Source: Rhizophagus irregularis (lineage: Eukaryota; Glomeromycota; Glomeromycetes; Glomerales; Glomeraceae). From it: a DNA stretch of 64,000 bases. A program made the translations under genes and the position numbers. This document shows positions 48,681 through 63,344 of this stretch, piece after piece. Positions within the stretch are counted from its first letter, which is position 1, and each line of letters starts with the position of its first letter. Below the pieces are notes generated by a model. The model saw only the letters and a program-made list of their open reading frames with translations, had not been told where the DNA came from and made no database searches. The stretch covers positions 5,580,001-5,644,000 of the forward strand of contig NC_089432.1 of assembly GCF_026210795.1 (NCBI RefSeq), read 5' to 3'.

Positions 48681-48977
48681 TAATAATCGCTAAAGAGTAA
48701 AAATATGTTATAATTTTAAGCGAATAAAAAGAAACTAAAAGTTTTTTTTTTTTTTTTTTACGGAAAAACTCCTATCGTACATATCTGAAATACAATTAAC
48801 ACGTGAATGAAAATAACAAAAAAATTGTGTAGTCACCTGAGATCTTTTTTAAATATTGTGTAACTTCTTTCGTGTCGTGAAGTTATTGGTTACATACGAT
48901 TATTATCATTTTTTGACTACGTGAAAAAAAAGAATGGAAGGAAAAGCCTTTGCGATTGTATTAAACAAGCATATATA
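48681..48977. promoter_or_regulatory. Divergent promoter, GW/RGG gene and STT3
   Basis: 297 bases between opposing ATGs. It contains a T-tract at about 48740-48759 and CACGTG at 48800-48805. An in-frame ATG at 48921 would lengthen STT3 by 19 residues. Confidence 0.55.
48800..48805. promoter_or_regulatory. CACGTG E-box in divergent promoter
   Basis: TTAACACGTGAATG midway between the GW/RGG and STT3 start codons. Confidence 0.4.
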
Positions 48978-51361
48978 ATGGTGCTTGGTTTAGATGTACA
49001 AAATCAGGCCGCACTCCTTAAGGTCGTCATTCTCGGCCTTATTTCTTTTGTGGCCATAGCCAGTAGATTATTTAGCATTATTCGTTTTGAGAGCGTAATT
49101 CACGAGTTTGATCCTTGGTTTAATTACAGAGCAACGCGATATCTAGTTTCAACCTCTTTTTATGAGTTTTGGAATTGGTTCGACGAGCGTTCATGGTATC
49201 CATTAGGTCGTGTTGTAGGGGGAACTGTTTTTCCAGGTTTGATGGTAACTTCGGCTACCATCTACAACATTCTCCATGCGCTTAATTTTCCTGTAGATAT
49301 TCGTAATATCTGTGTCTTGCTCGCTCCAGCATTTTCAGCCTTTACTGCCATATCAGCATATCTTTTAACAGCTGAAATAAAAGACTCCTCAGCTGGTCTT
49401 TTGGCCGCTGCTTTTATTGGCGTAGCTCCGGGTTACATTTCGCGATCCGTTGCTGGTTCTTATGACAATGAAGGCATAGCAATATTTTTGCTTATGTTCA
49501 CATTTTATCTATGGATTAAAGGGCTTAAGGAAGGATCTGCTTTTTATGGTGCTTTAACCGCGTTATTTTATTTTTATATGGTAGCTGCATGGGGTAATTA
49601 TTAAGACTAAAAAACGATATTTTTTCAAGTTATTTCCCATTTATATTGATTTCATCTTATTCTTTACAGGTGGTTATGTTTTTATAATCAATTTAATTCC
49701 CCTTCATGCATTTGTGTTAATATTAATGGGAAGATTTTCATCTAGACTATATGTAGCATATTCATCTTTTTATGTTCTTGGTACATTAATGTCAATGCAA
49801 ATTCCATTCGTTGGGTTCCAGCCCACTCGAACAAGTGAACATATGGCAGCTTTGGGTAAACCATTTCTTTTCATATATTTCTCTTTTACGTCTTTTAATC
49901 TTTATATTTAAAAACTAAAAATATTTGTATTTCAAAGGTATATTTGGTATATTACAAATAATTGCTTTTGTGGAACTTGTAAGAACTCATCTTGCTTCAA
50001 AGATTTTATTCAAAAGTTTTATTGTTTTTTCATTCGTTGCCATGTTTTCTGCTTTGGTATTATTAACTCTGGGTGGATACATTGCACCATGGACTGGCCG
50101 TTTTTATTCTTTATGGGATACAGGATATGCAAAGAAATACATACCAATTATTGCATCAGTTTCAGAACATCAACCAACTGCATGGCCTTCTTTCTTTTTT
50201 GATTTGGAAATGCTTATTTTCCTTTTTCCTGTTGGAATATATTTATGTTTCCGCGAACTAAGAGACGAACACGTTTTTGTAATTTTGTATGGAATTACTG
50301 CATCATACTTTGCTGGTGTTATGGTTCGTTTGATGTTAACATTGACGCCGATTGTATGCGTAACAGCAGCTGTTGCTGTTTCACGTTTATTGGATTTATA
50401 TCTTGACATAAGTAATTTGGAAACGGATCGATCAGTAGATAGATCAGAATCAGATATCAAAGGAAAACATAAAAAGCCTAAAGAAGGTGGATCTCGTTCA
50501 TCACTCAACCAGTCTAAATCATTTGGAATTAAGGGCTTTGATACTCGTGCTATAGTTCTTATTAATTTCTATTTCTTTTTGGTCATTTTTGTTTGGCACT
50601 GTACTTGGGTTACATCTAATGCATATTCGTCACCATCAATTGTTCTTGCATCAAGTCATCCTGATGGAACACAATTTATTATTGATGATTTTAGAGAAGC
50701 TTATTATTGGCTTAGAAAAAATACCGATTATAACTCAAAAGTGATGTCTTGGTGGGATTATGGATATCAAATTGCTGGTATGGCAGATCGTACTACTTTA
50801 GTAGATAATAATACTTGGAATAATACTCATATTGCTACAGTTGGAAAAGCTATGGCTTCTTCTGAAGAAGTTGCTTATCAAATTATGAGAAGACATGACG
50901 TTAATTACGTTTTAGTTATTTTTGGTGGGCTATTGGGCTATTCAGGTGATGATATTAATAAATTTCTTTGGATGATAAGGATTGCCGAAGGTGTTTATCC
51001 CGATGAAGTAATAGAAGCAAATTTTTTTACTTCTCGTGGTGAATATAGAGTAGATGATGAAGCTACTCCAACAATGCGTAACAGTATAATGTATAAAATG
51101 AGTTATCATAATTATAATGAACTTTTTGGTGGACAAGGTCAGGATCGCGTTAGAGGTGCTCGATTACCTTCTGAAAAAATTAAATTAAGTACACTTGAAG
51201 AAGCTTACACGACTGAAAATTGGATTGTAAGAATTTACAAAGTAAAGGAATTAGATAATTTAGGACGTAGTTTGGAACAAGCGGCTGCATTTGATTCAGG
51301 TAAAAAAAGACGCCGAACGAAAACTAAAAAGAAGTCAACAAAAAATGCAACAAATGGATAA
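48978..51361 (+). CDS. STT3: Oligosaccharyltransferase catalytic subunit STT3
   Basis: Exons join(48978..49593,49670..49855,49938..51361) give 741 residues, close to yeast Stt3. The enzyme, in the ER membrane, transfers the lipid-linked glycan to Asn in N-X-S/T. About a dozen membrane segments fill the first 470 residues. Asp45 lies in the [15 protein letters not shown] block (metal-binding DxD-type region of external loop 1). [11 protein letters not shown] is the second conserved loop. The WWDYG signature is at about 539-543, followed by [20 protein letters not shown]. The C-terminus is basic ([14 protein letters not shown]). I chose 48978 because [15 protein letters not shown] leads directly into the first membrane helix; the ATG at 48921 adds a basic, Cys-containing leader of doubtful meaning. 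Confidence 0.97.
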
Positions 51362-51558
51362 TCTTTAATTAAAAATGGAGGTTTAATTTTTTGATTTGCT
51401 TATTCAAATTACTACAATATCTATTGTACAGATTTATTTAAGTTCTATGAATTCTTTCTTTTTAAAAAAAAAATTATTATTTTAATACAATCACACTCAA
51501 AAACAAAATATACAATCCTATATTTAATAAATTAATAAAATACTAATACAGTAATAAA
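51362..51558. other. Convergent intergenic spacer
   Basis: About 200 bases of A/T-rich DNA between the STT3 and Vps5 stop codons. No other feature. Confidence 0.6.
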
Positions 51559-53907
51559 TTATGTTGCAGCGGAGCTATCTTCCAAATTAGAATTCTGTTG
51601 TGCTTCCATTTGTTGGAAATAAGATTCCCATAAACTAATTATCTGAATAAATAGATGTAAATATAAAATGCTTATCCTCAAAATAATAAAAAATAACCAT
51701 TTTAACTTACCTCCTTTTGGGTTTGAACCACTGACTCTAAAAAAGCTTCAACACCATTTTTAAAATCCTCCACTTTTTCCTTATCAAATCTATCTAACTC
51801 ATTTTTAATAAGTTTAGATACTTCCTCGAACTCATTTTTACAATCTTCAACCTTATGCTCAGCCTAAGATTAGGATATAATTGTTTAAGAAATAATTATT
51901 CAAGGATAAAAATCAAAGCAAATATATACCTCAGCAATTTGAGTTAGCATTCTATCTTGACTGAATCTTCCTTGGGATTTTGATCTTTCATAATTGGCTT
52001 TTTTCTTTTGCAAATCGGAAATGGAATTTTGCCACGTCTGATGAACTTTAGCGCGTGAATTAAATGCAACCTTTATTAAATTTTTAAAAATGTAAATTAT
52101 TTTTTAAAAAAAAGAAAAAGAAAAAAGAAATAAAACCTTCATTAATAAAAAATAGTATATACGAACTTTAATCGATGCAATTATACGAATGTACTCTCCT
52201 ACAGTATTTTCTAATGTAAGGACATCCTGACGTGCCTAATATGATATTAAAAGCTTTAGGAATTTTTTTTCCAATTTGCAATGTATCTTTTGCTTTAAAA
52301 TTAATAACAAGAAACCTGTTTTTCATGTAACTCCTTGATTTTTTGCTGTAAATTTCCTAAAATTGTTATATTACTGGCCAATGATTTGTTCAGCTCAGCA
52401 CCAGCCAAGGACAATAAACTGTTCCCAAAGTCAACTGTTGCACTACCTAAATCTAAAATAACCAATATTTATTTAATATCATTATATCTAATTAACTAAT
52501 GAAATATGAAATTAATACCTTTGCGTTGTTTGACTATTGCCTCAACTGATTTTAGCAATGTTTTCAGCTGTGATTCTAGAATGTCTAATTGATTTCTTCG
52601 ACTTTCAAACCACTGAAATTAATGTCTTGTCAATCAATGTTGATAAAATTTAAAATTATAAAAGTTAATTAATAACTCACTTCATCTGTTTCAGTAAATT
52701 TGTTAAAAGTAGCTGCATTCGACATTGCCTCGCCTAGCGATTTTAAAACGCCTTTAGATTCATCTTGATTTTTCCGTTTAACCTAAATAAAATTATTAAA
52801 ATTCTTCGCAAAGAATACATATTTTCTTTTTTAAAAAAAATTAATACTTACATCAATGGTAAAAGTGTCAGACTCCAAAAATAATTTTAAATCTGGATCA
52901 CGATATAATTTAGGATGAGAAGTAATTCTATTCAAACATTTTTCAAGAGCTTGGCGTCGATTTTCCACGAATTCATCTTGAAACCGACCTAGCGATAATT
53001 AAAAAAAAAAATATTATTAGAATTTATATGCTAAAGAAAAATTTATTTTTTTACTCTTATTTAATGAAAATACCAATAGCGTGCTTTTCTGGTATAGGAG
53101 GAACAATGACACCAGGATTTCCAAGAGTTAACCGATTATAGAGCCATAAGAAATCGCGATATCGTCTTAATACAGTAAATTCTCGACTTCTGAAAGCCGT
53201 AGACGTAGTCTAATTATGCAATAAGTTAAAATAAAATCATAAATAAATTTACCCTTGATAGTTCTAATAAAATTCGTACCCGTGTTCTGACTCTATAAAT
53301 TATATGTGCACTGATAGGATCACCAATTTTTTGAGGGTCTTCAACCGTGATTTTAAATGTTGGTATTGAGCCATCAGTCTAAGAAAATAATAATATTTAG
53401 AATTCATGTTTACAGTACAATTCAAACTCACAGGCTTCTTACCTTACTCGAATTATCAACACTTGCTAAAAATCGATCATTATGAACTCTTCTGGTGGCA
53501 GTCTCATCAAAGGACTCTTCACCGCTACTTTTTTCAGTAATATGGCTCTCAGTGGAAGCTGACGAAGCAGCATCTATTCCTTTTATGGAAGATACGTCTA
53601 CATCTTCGAATTCCCTTTCAAGAAGTTTGGAAGAATATATTGAAGCTTGAGGATCATAATCGGAGAGAGTTTGAGAGCTTTCTAAAGGGTCTATTGAACT
53701 AGGCACACCATTTTTGTTTATACGACTATTTAAAGTGTTATGATCGATTACTCTAGTGTCAGAGGATCCCTCCGATGCGACCAAAGGTGATATTACATCA
53801 TGAAATGGATTAGAAACATCCATTTCACTTAAAGTTTCGGATATAGTATTGCCTGAAGGCTTATTTATAAGGTCATCAAAGTTGTTTTCAAATTCTACAT
53901 TAGCCAT
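51559..53907 (-). CDS. VPS5: Sorting nexin Vps5/SNX1-type (PX-BAR), retromer subunit
   Basis: Eleven exons, complement(51559..51642, 51711..51863, 51930..52070, 52167..52235, 52316..52452, 52519..52612, 52681..52782, 52852..52988, 53074..53209, 53280..53378, 53443..53907), give 538 residues. Vps5 with Vps17 coats endosomal tubules and recycles sorting receptors to the Golgi. Residues 1-155 are acidic, Ser-rich and disordered. The PX domain (about 160-290) shows VLRRYRDFLWLYNRL, then PPIPEKHAIGRFQDEFVENR, the basic and proline-rich phosphoinositide pocket. About 300-530 is a long BAR coiled-coil region (FGNSLLSLAGAELNKSLAS, then KANYERSKSQGRFSQDRM). Close paralogues such as SNX1/SNX2-like proteins cannot be fully excluded. 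It is divergent from the PIP 5-kinase gene, a pairing of two phosphoinositide-related genes. Confidence 0.92.
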
Positions 53908-54497
53908 CTTTCTGACTATAAAACTCCAACTTTGAATTGCTCGCGTCGAAAGATATGCAGATCCTTAGAAATCCAGTAATTTGGTAACCAGTCAAATGAA
54001 ATTTTTTCTTTCGTGAATTTATTCCCGTTTCAAATGGCTGCCGGAAGTACGCGGACAATATGATTGGCCGCTGATGCGGAAAATATGTAGATATTTATAT
54101 AATTAACACCAACTGCGGTTAGTACAACATCTTAATTTACTTCTTTAATAAGAACAGAAGTACAGAAAACTCTCTACTATTTTACAACACCGGCAATTTA
54201 TCTTTCCTTTTATATATTATCTTGACACTTTACGCTCCCTCTCCCGTCTTTTCTTTAACTTTACAACTCATTTTTTGTTGAAAAGGTTTGACCATTAATT
54301 TCTATTTATATTTTTTTTCCTTGTAATTTAATTTTATATTGTTAACTTTTTTCGTGATCTTTAATTGCTTTCATCTTCTTTTCCCATACTCGTTTTAGAC
54401 GTCTTAACCAACGTAATAACTAGGTAGTCTCTACGGAATAAAAAAAGACAAGTTAAAAGAGACAAATACTTCATATTAGAGTTTTTTTGTCGCAACT
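53908..54497. promoter_or_regulatory. Divergent promoter, Vps5 and PIP5K genes
   Basis: 590 bases. A GC-richer patch around 54035-54080 includes ATTGGCC (reverse CCAAT) and GCTGATGCGG. CT-rich tracts at about 54200-54265 lie nearer the PIP5K start. No CACGTG. Confidence 0.45.
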
Positions 54498-57254
54498 ATG
54501 ATGGCTTCCGCAGTGAGTGAAAACTCAACGTCAAAGCATCTAGGTTTGTGTAGTCTTTTTTCGTTTTGTTGATATCCTGAATATCTTATATCAAGACTTA
54601 AATTCCTTTTAACTTAAAAGGGATTACTGAAAGTGTCGTGGAGAAAAAGTCCGAAAAACATTCACAAGTAGTTGAAAGACGATACACTACTCCTAATAAC
54701 GTTGTTGAGCCATTAAATATGACTACAACCACACAAACAACCGAAATACAAACGATATATTCTTCGTCGCCACCAAATATATCAAGTAAGATAATCACAG
54801 AAACTATAAATATTACCGGGCAAATATCATCAAAAGACAATCGTGCAAAGAGTCCTTTAAGAACTCATTCCGAACCATCAGCTATAAAGCCTACTACTGA
54901 TGAAAAAAGAACAGTTAGTTTTCCTGTAGAAGTTACGTCAAAGTCACCTAGTTCCGATGGTTTAGATAGTACACTTGAAATCGATACAGATTTGCAAAAT
55001 GATATTTCTGTCGAACCAAAAACGCCTAGAGGAACACCCAATCGAAGTTTTACTACACCGATTCCTAAACCAAGACCTAATAGCATGACTGCTTTGACAG
55101 ATGAACAAAATCAAAATGTCCCTCAACGTTCAGCTACTACAGCAGGGAAAGCAAAAAAGAATATATCGTTAATAGAAAATAGAAGGAAGGAAGGAAAGCT
55201 TAAAAGAAGGAACACTTTTAATGCAATCGGATTGGGTGGGGATATCGCGTTAGACGAAGAGACACAAAAAATGGCAGAAAATGTCAAAAGGAGATTATCA
55301 AAACGTAGAACTCGTGAAAAGGATAAAGATGATTTAGACGAGGGGGTCATGATTGGTACAAGAATCGGGGAAGATCACGTTAACTATGTTCTTATGTACA
55401 ATATGTTGACGGGTATTCGAGTGGGCGTAAGTTTAATTTGATTTAATTAATTGCAGAAAGTCAATGTCTGTAGGCTGATCCTATTAATTTTCAAGGTATC
55501 CCGATGTAATGCAAAAATGCATAGAGAACTAGTTGATTCTGATTTCAAGGCTGCACATAAATTTTCATTTGATATGTAAGAAACAATTACCTATAAAAAT
55601 TCGTAATTAACTGACGGATATTTTGAAATTAACCAACATATGTTTATACAGAACGGGAAATGAACTTACACCTTCAGCTAAATATGACTTTAAATTCAAA
55701 GATTATGCTCCATGGGTTTTCCGTCGTCTTCGTGAATTTTTTCACATTGATGCTGCGGATTATCTTGTTTCTTTAACGAGTAAATATATTTTGTCAGAGT
55801 TGGGTTCACCGGGTAAAAGTGGAAGCTTCTTTTATTTTTCTCGAGATTATCGTTTTATTATAAAAACGATACATCATACCGAACATAAATTTTTGCGTAA
55901 GATTTTGAAGGAATATTACGAGGTTTGTCAAAGCTATTTTTGGATATTTGAGATTTAAGCTTATTTTTAATTATCATACTATATTGAATTATCTTTATAG
56001 CACATAAGAAACAACCCAGATACATTACTTTCCCGCTTTTATGGACTTCATAGAGTGAAATTACCACGCGGACAAAAAATTCACTTTGTAATAATGAATA
56101 ATATATTTCCTCCGCATCGAGATATTCATGAAACTTATGATTTGAAGGTACTTCATACTTTTATTCATAACAAGTTCTTCAAATACAAATGTATGATGTT
56201 TTTATTTTATTAGGGGTCAACAGTGGGACGTGAATATAATGAAGCTGATGCGGCAAAGAATCCGCGCGCCGTTCTTAAAGATTTGAATTGGATTAAACGA
56301 GGGCGACATCTGGAACTTGGCCCCGAGAAACGTAAACTTTTCGTCGAACAGCTTGAGAAAGACGTCGCAGTAAGTTTTAATTATTACATGTTTATGTCTA
56401 TAAAATTTACATTAACACTTTTCTCTCTGGTTCAACATTTGTCCATATTTTATTTTTATTTTTTTTAAAGTTGCTTCAACGTCTGAATATTATGGATTAT
56501 AGCCTTTTAGTAGGTTTGCATGATACCTCTCGTGGTAATAAAGACAAAGTTCGAGAAGATTTCTTTGTATTTCAGGTATGTCAAGACTCAGGCCTATTTA
56601 AATATATCCGAATATTTCATTTTTTATAAAACTACAATCCTTTCTTTATCTAGCCAAATACCACGAAAATTGAGCGTATTCCATCAAGTCATAAGCGGGA
56701 AAGTAAAGCTTCAAAATTACGTAAGGCTGTAGGAGAAACTGAGCCATCGAAGCTAGGTCCTTCAACTACTAAGCTTGTGCTAAATCCTCATAATGAGTAA
56801 GAATTGGATTAAATATTTATTTGTACTTGTTCATAAATTTCTTTTGTCGTAACTCCAAACTCCAAATTCTAAATTTGCTAGACGCCGTAAGTGTAGATTT
56901 TACATGGACGATGGTGGTTTTTCTGGAACAGATGAACATGACAATCCCACCAATTATATTTATTACTTGGGAGTTATCGATATTTTGACACCATATAATA
57001 CGGTTAAGAAAGTTGAACATGCATGGAAATCATTAAAAGACGACAAGGTGTTTATTTAATTTTGACCGTATATATTTTTCGACAGTTTATATAAATATTT
57101 GAGTAATTCATAAAAAAAAATTTTTTTTCAGCTGTACATATCTGCTGTACATCCACAATGGTACGGAAAACGCTTTTTTGACTTTATGTTTAAGACCATA
57201 AAGTATAATGATGGTTCAACAGAACAAACCAAACCAGAAAATACTGAAGTTTAA
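54498..57254 (+). CDS. MSS4: Phosphatidylinositol-4-phosphate 5-kinase (Mss4-type)
   Basis: Exons join(54498..54543,54621..55426,55496..55575,55652..55922,56001..56147,56214..56369,56471..56575,56654..56796,56882..57047,57132..57254) give 680 residues. The enzyme makes PI(4,5)P2 at the plasma membrane. About 270 N-terminal residues are Ser/Thr/Pro-rich. The kinase core has the glycine-rich segment [38 protein letters not shown], the family signature [13 protein letters not shown] and [17 protein letters not shown] (metal-binding IID and activation loop). It ends with [15 protein letters not shown]. Donors after exons 1 and 4 are GTTTGT. Length and single-domain layout fit Mss4/PIP5K I rather than Fab1. 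An ATG three bases downstream is equivalent. Confidence 0.95.
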
Positions 57255-58654
57255 CAATGCTGAAACTCTTAAATTGAAAAATATATATATATATATATAT
57301 TATATTTTTCATTATCCTTCATCTTTCCCCATTCTCATCCCTATTAATAACATATTGGTTTTAATTATTTCTTTCTTTTATTACTCGTTTTATGAGCATT
57401 ATAATTTTAAACTCTTATTTATTTCTACAATCAACGTCACATATTTTCAATCATTTTTCTAAGTATGTTCTCATGTTCTCAACCTTGTTAATGTTATAAT
57501 CGATTTTGGATGGGTGAATATGTTTTGAGGAAAGTGGATACTACAAGGTCAATGTCTAATAATTCTTCAATTTAACTTATAATTACCTATACGCGTCGAT
57601 TGGCATTTAAACAAAAAAAACATTCGTTTTTAAAACATTATCATTTTCATAATTCACAATACCATCACATTTATAAACAGGTATTTATACTAAAAGCAAC
57701 TATACACTTTTCAGTTTACTGACTAATTCAAATTATACATTCTTTATTCACACCTCATATTTCAGCCTACAAATTTTTGTAAATGGCATTTTATTTATTA
57801 AACGGATAGATTAAATCTTTTCGCTTAGCTTCAATGTTTTTCTGTTTAAAAAAAACGTTACACTTTCTTTTTCCTTGATTCAGGTCAAATTAATTAAAAA
57901 TTTTTATATTTTATATTGTACAGTTTTTTTGTCTGACTTTAATAACAATTATAACTATATATCGTATGTGGTTTGGTTTTTTTATTCCTTTACATTATAC
58001 TAGATGGTTATTGTTTCTCCTAGTACAAATAGTTATAACTTACAATTTAGCCTCTAGATATACAAAATTTTGATTAGAGAAATGTACCTTTTCTTATTAT
58101 ATATATATATATACACAAAAAAAAAAAATTGAATATTTGTTTGCAATTTTCCTTCAGAGGGCATATATTATTATTATTCAGTATAATGTTTGTTTATAAA
58201 TTCTTTGATAAATTTCTTTAATTATTGATATCTAGTTTTATACAAATATATTCAAATTATGATACATCTCCCGAAATTCTTTACTGCAAGTAGCAGCAAG
58301 ATCAAGTTTCTCAAACCCTTCTCTATTTTTGCTTGTATATTATTTGATGCTTTATATAAAGTGAAAATTTTATTTTGTAAAATGGGTAAAAAAAAAAATT
58401 AAAAAAGCTGAACAATTTCTTCAGATTTAATTCAACAAGTTACAATATAATAAAAGGAAAGGAAAAATGGAATCAAATCCCAAATATGTCACCAAACACA
58501 AAAACAGAAAATAAAAAATCTCATACTATAAATCGCAGAGGGACATAAAGGAAGACGTGAGAAAATTTAGATAGTACATTAATATATTTAATTCATATTA
58601 TTATTAACCTATAGCATAAGTTCTAATTTGGCTATTCGTCCCCTAAAGCTACCA
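57255..58654. other. Convergent intergenic region, PIP5K and E2 3-prime ends
   Basis: 1.4 kb, A/T-rich, with a (TA)n run at about 57281-57302 and another near 58102-58113. There is no supported gene; the longest frame (57208-57462) is hydrophobic A/T translation. It probably contains both 3-prime UTRs. Confidence 0.55.
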
Positions 58655-60142
<1,488 letters not shown>

Positions 60143-61549
60143 TTCGTTTGTTAAAAAAAAGAGAAAAAGATATTTGTAAAGTGGTAAATTGCGTGTTGTA
60201 GAGAGAGATGAACCGAAGCTTTTTAGAAGTTACAAAGGCTAGAATACCGCGGGGTGTGGTATTATAGGCAAAGATTGATCAACGAAAATTTGGGGGGAGT
60301 GACCAAAGTTATTTATATAGCAATAATATGGATTCTCGTGCCACACTTTTTATGATTGGCTGTCTTTTAAGCCCGCAGCCTTTTGTTTGGCTTAATATGC
60401 AAGTGTTTTCTTCATAATGCATTGATCACAATAACTCTGCAAAAATGGGATAAAAAAATTAAATTATGTCTAATTATTTTAACTCTTCAAGAAATTTTTT
60501 TGAACTCCGTCAATCATCCACAATGAATCCCCAAAAAGGAATTTCTAAAAAAAAAGTTTAATTAGAAATTTTTCACACCAAGCGATACATTATGTTTCTG
60601 GTTGCATTGCTAACTGGCTGAATTACACGATTAAAACCATCACGTCCTAATATTAATATATTGTTTTACCGAAATAGTCAAAAAATAAAAAAAAAATATT
60701 AATACAAATCAATAAACAATTTATATATATATGTTAAAAAACTATATATGTATAAAAATTTTATACAAGTCATCTAATATTTATAAACCTGTATTATATT
60801 ACATAAAATACCTGCTTTAAATCTTTATTAAATTAATTTTACTAACTGCTAATAAATTTATAAAATTATACAGTATATAGTCTGGAATCCAATATAAATT
60901 TATCAAATAAATTTATTAAAATTAAAAATTTTTGGATCTCAATATAATTTAATAAATATTAATTAAAACTAATTATTAGCCTATAAAATTTAAATACTTT
61001 TTCAAAAGAGCATTGCTAAATCTTATCACAGGTAATTTTCACTACATTAGCATTAGCAAATATTAATGAGTGGAGTTTCATAACTAAGGTAGGTTACTTG
61101 CCTAAATCTCTTCAAAAAAATCTTATATAAATTAGTTTTTCTAAGATTTTATACTGTAGTTTTATTATAATTTTAACAAGGTTTCAGCAGTTTTAGCATT
61201 TATAATAAATCATATTGGCAGATATCAGCCAAACATAGTAAATAAATTAGAAAATTAGATTTTTTCATTTCTATAATAAATTTGTTATAGCAAATGATAT
61301 GTGATAAAATAAATTCGCTGATATATTTTGTTAGGTTTTATTTTCTCCAAAATTTTTAATAAGACTTTCATATAGTTTTAACAAAATTTCACTATTTTGG
61401 CATTTTATCAATAGAAATCCTTAATGTATACCCTATGAAAAAATATCATCCAATTTTTGTACAATATTTGTTCAAGTCCGTGTGAAAATTGTACAATTAT
61501 TGCAGATTTTTGGATAAAAATAGCTATGAAGTTTTTCATAACATATTAA

Positions 61550-61670
61550 AAGTATGCAATTTTTGTACAACTTAAATTTAGGATATAGAAAATATTCAAT
61601 ATTTGTGTGATCTTTATACAACTTAAATTTAGAATACAGAAAACATTCAATTTTTGTACAAACAATAAAG
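61550..61670. repeat. Direct repeat, two units of about 60 bases
   Basis: ACAACTTAAATTTAGGATA followed by AGAAAATATTCAAT near 61567 recurs as ACAACTTAAATTTAGAATA with AGAAAACATTCAAT near 61618. It is a local tandem duplication with a few substitutions. Confidence 0.6.
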
Positions 61671-62189
61671 TAGGAGCCAAAAAGTTTGTTGCTATTATGT
61701 CAAATAATAGCTCAAATGTTGCAGTAGCATAAGATACTGTAATTACCAACAATTACCCAAATATAATTAATGTTCGATATATTGCATATTGCGTAAACCT
61801 GATAAGACCGGATTAATTAAAAAGTATGTTTAACATAATATATAAGCTTACAACAAGAGAGGAAAAGGATTATTGAACAATAATATATAAGTTGAACAAA
61901 TATAATTTTAGCCAGAATTATCTCTATTCTAACCAAAATTTTTATATTTAATAACTTCTGAAAGAAATTCAAATAATGAGAAATATATTTTTAATATGTA
62001 ATAAAATTGTATATTTTTATTGCAATTATATGTTTGTTTATTACAAAATATTAAAAATCTCTCTTTCTTTTTCAATTATTAGTTTTGATTTCAATTCTTT
62101 TAAAAAAATTTTTTTTTGAAGTTTGACATATACTATATAAAGGAAATACAAATTTATATTTTGATGTCATATGCATCAAAATATCTACT

Positions 62190-62648
62190 ACCAATCCTTA
62201 ATCATATCCATACCAATAATATATGGGTGTAAGATTCTTTCATGATGAATAATATATATGCTAGTTCTATTGGTAATTCACATGTAATTTTTTTACATAC
62301 AAATAAAATGTTATATAATGCATGATCTTTGGGTACTAAAGATAATTCACAATTATAATCCCATTCATCAATAACATATTGAAATTGAGATTTTTGTATT
62401 ACTGTTAAAGCCTTTTTACTATAAAGATATCAGAATTTTTTATATTGAAAGTATTGAATAATATCACAAACTTTTGTATTTGTTAAAACAGCTGCTGATA
62501 CTCTTTCTATACTTTTTATAGCCATCATTAACATAAAATGAAATTGTTCAGCTATATCAGTATGGTATACAGTTTCAAATTTTTTATAACAATCTGTATT
62601 AGTTAAATTTGTAAAAAAAAAAATTTTAATAATTATAATTAAAAACAA
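62190..62648 (-). pseudogene. Possible coding remnant, family unknown
   Basis: On the minus strand an open stretch reads DIAEQFHFMLMMAIKSIERV and SAAVLTNTKVCDIIQYF, meets a stop at about 62434, then continues in the same frame with KALTVIQKSQFQYVIDEWDY and VPKDHALYNILFVCKKI to a stop near 62188. The amino-acid mix is more protein-like than random AT translation, and TATAG just after the stop could be an acceptor. I do not recognise a family. It could be an exon pair of an unseen gene, or a decayed one. Confidence 0.3.
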
Positions 62649-63344
62649 AATTTATTAAATAATTGATTAAATATATTTACAATTTGATGAAACAGAATCT
62701 AGTAAAAATTCTATATTTTCAAAAGTATGCAAAAAAAGTTGAATTGGTTTATAAATATCACAATTCATGTCATGGTATTTTTTAATTAAAAAAACTTAAT
62801 TAAATTAATATATAAAAAATGTAAAAAATTATATTTAATCCATTTAAAATCTTACTTGAAATGAATAATAACAAATTCTACAATGCATTTTAAGAAACAC
62901 TTGAAAATTCTTTTTCTTTGATAAAATGTCAGCAGATGTTTTAAAAATATTTAATAATTTATCAATCTCAAGGATAATTTGTTTAATAATTCAAATATTG
63001 AATAAATAAAATTTAAAATTAATATTTTTTTTAAAAAAAATTAATATCTTAAAAAAATTGTCAATGTTTTGATTATTTACTGGTTCATAATATTGAAAAA
63101 GATTTTCATGCAATACTAATCTCTTAGCAGCATTTGTTAAATATTAAGTATACAATCATATAATCTATTTTTCAAATTTGTATTTTTATTTGCAATAGCA
63201 CAAATTTCATTAATGTATCAGCTTTTTAAAAAATCCCTTTCAAATCTGCGCTTATTGATTCTCTCATAATTGCAATTTCCTAAAGTTCCAAATTAATAAT
63301 AAATATAATTCGCTTTGCAGGGTTTACCTAGCTGTGATATGATA

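Noticed and set aside
57208..57462. 84-codon forward frame after the PIP5K gene
   Set aside because: It overlaps the last PIP5K exon out of frame and continues as AT-rich hydrophobic translation.
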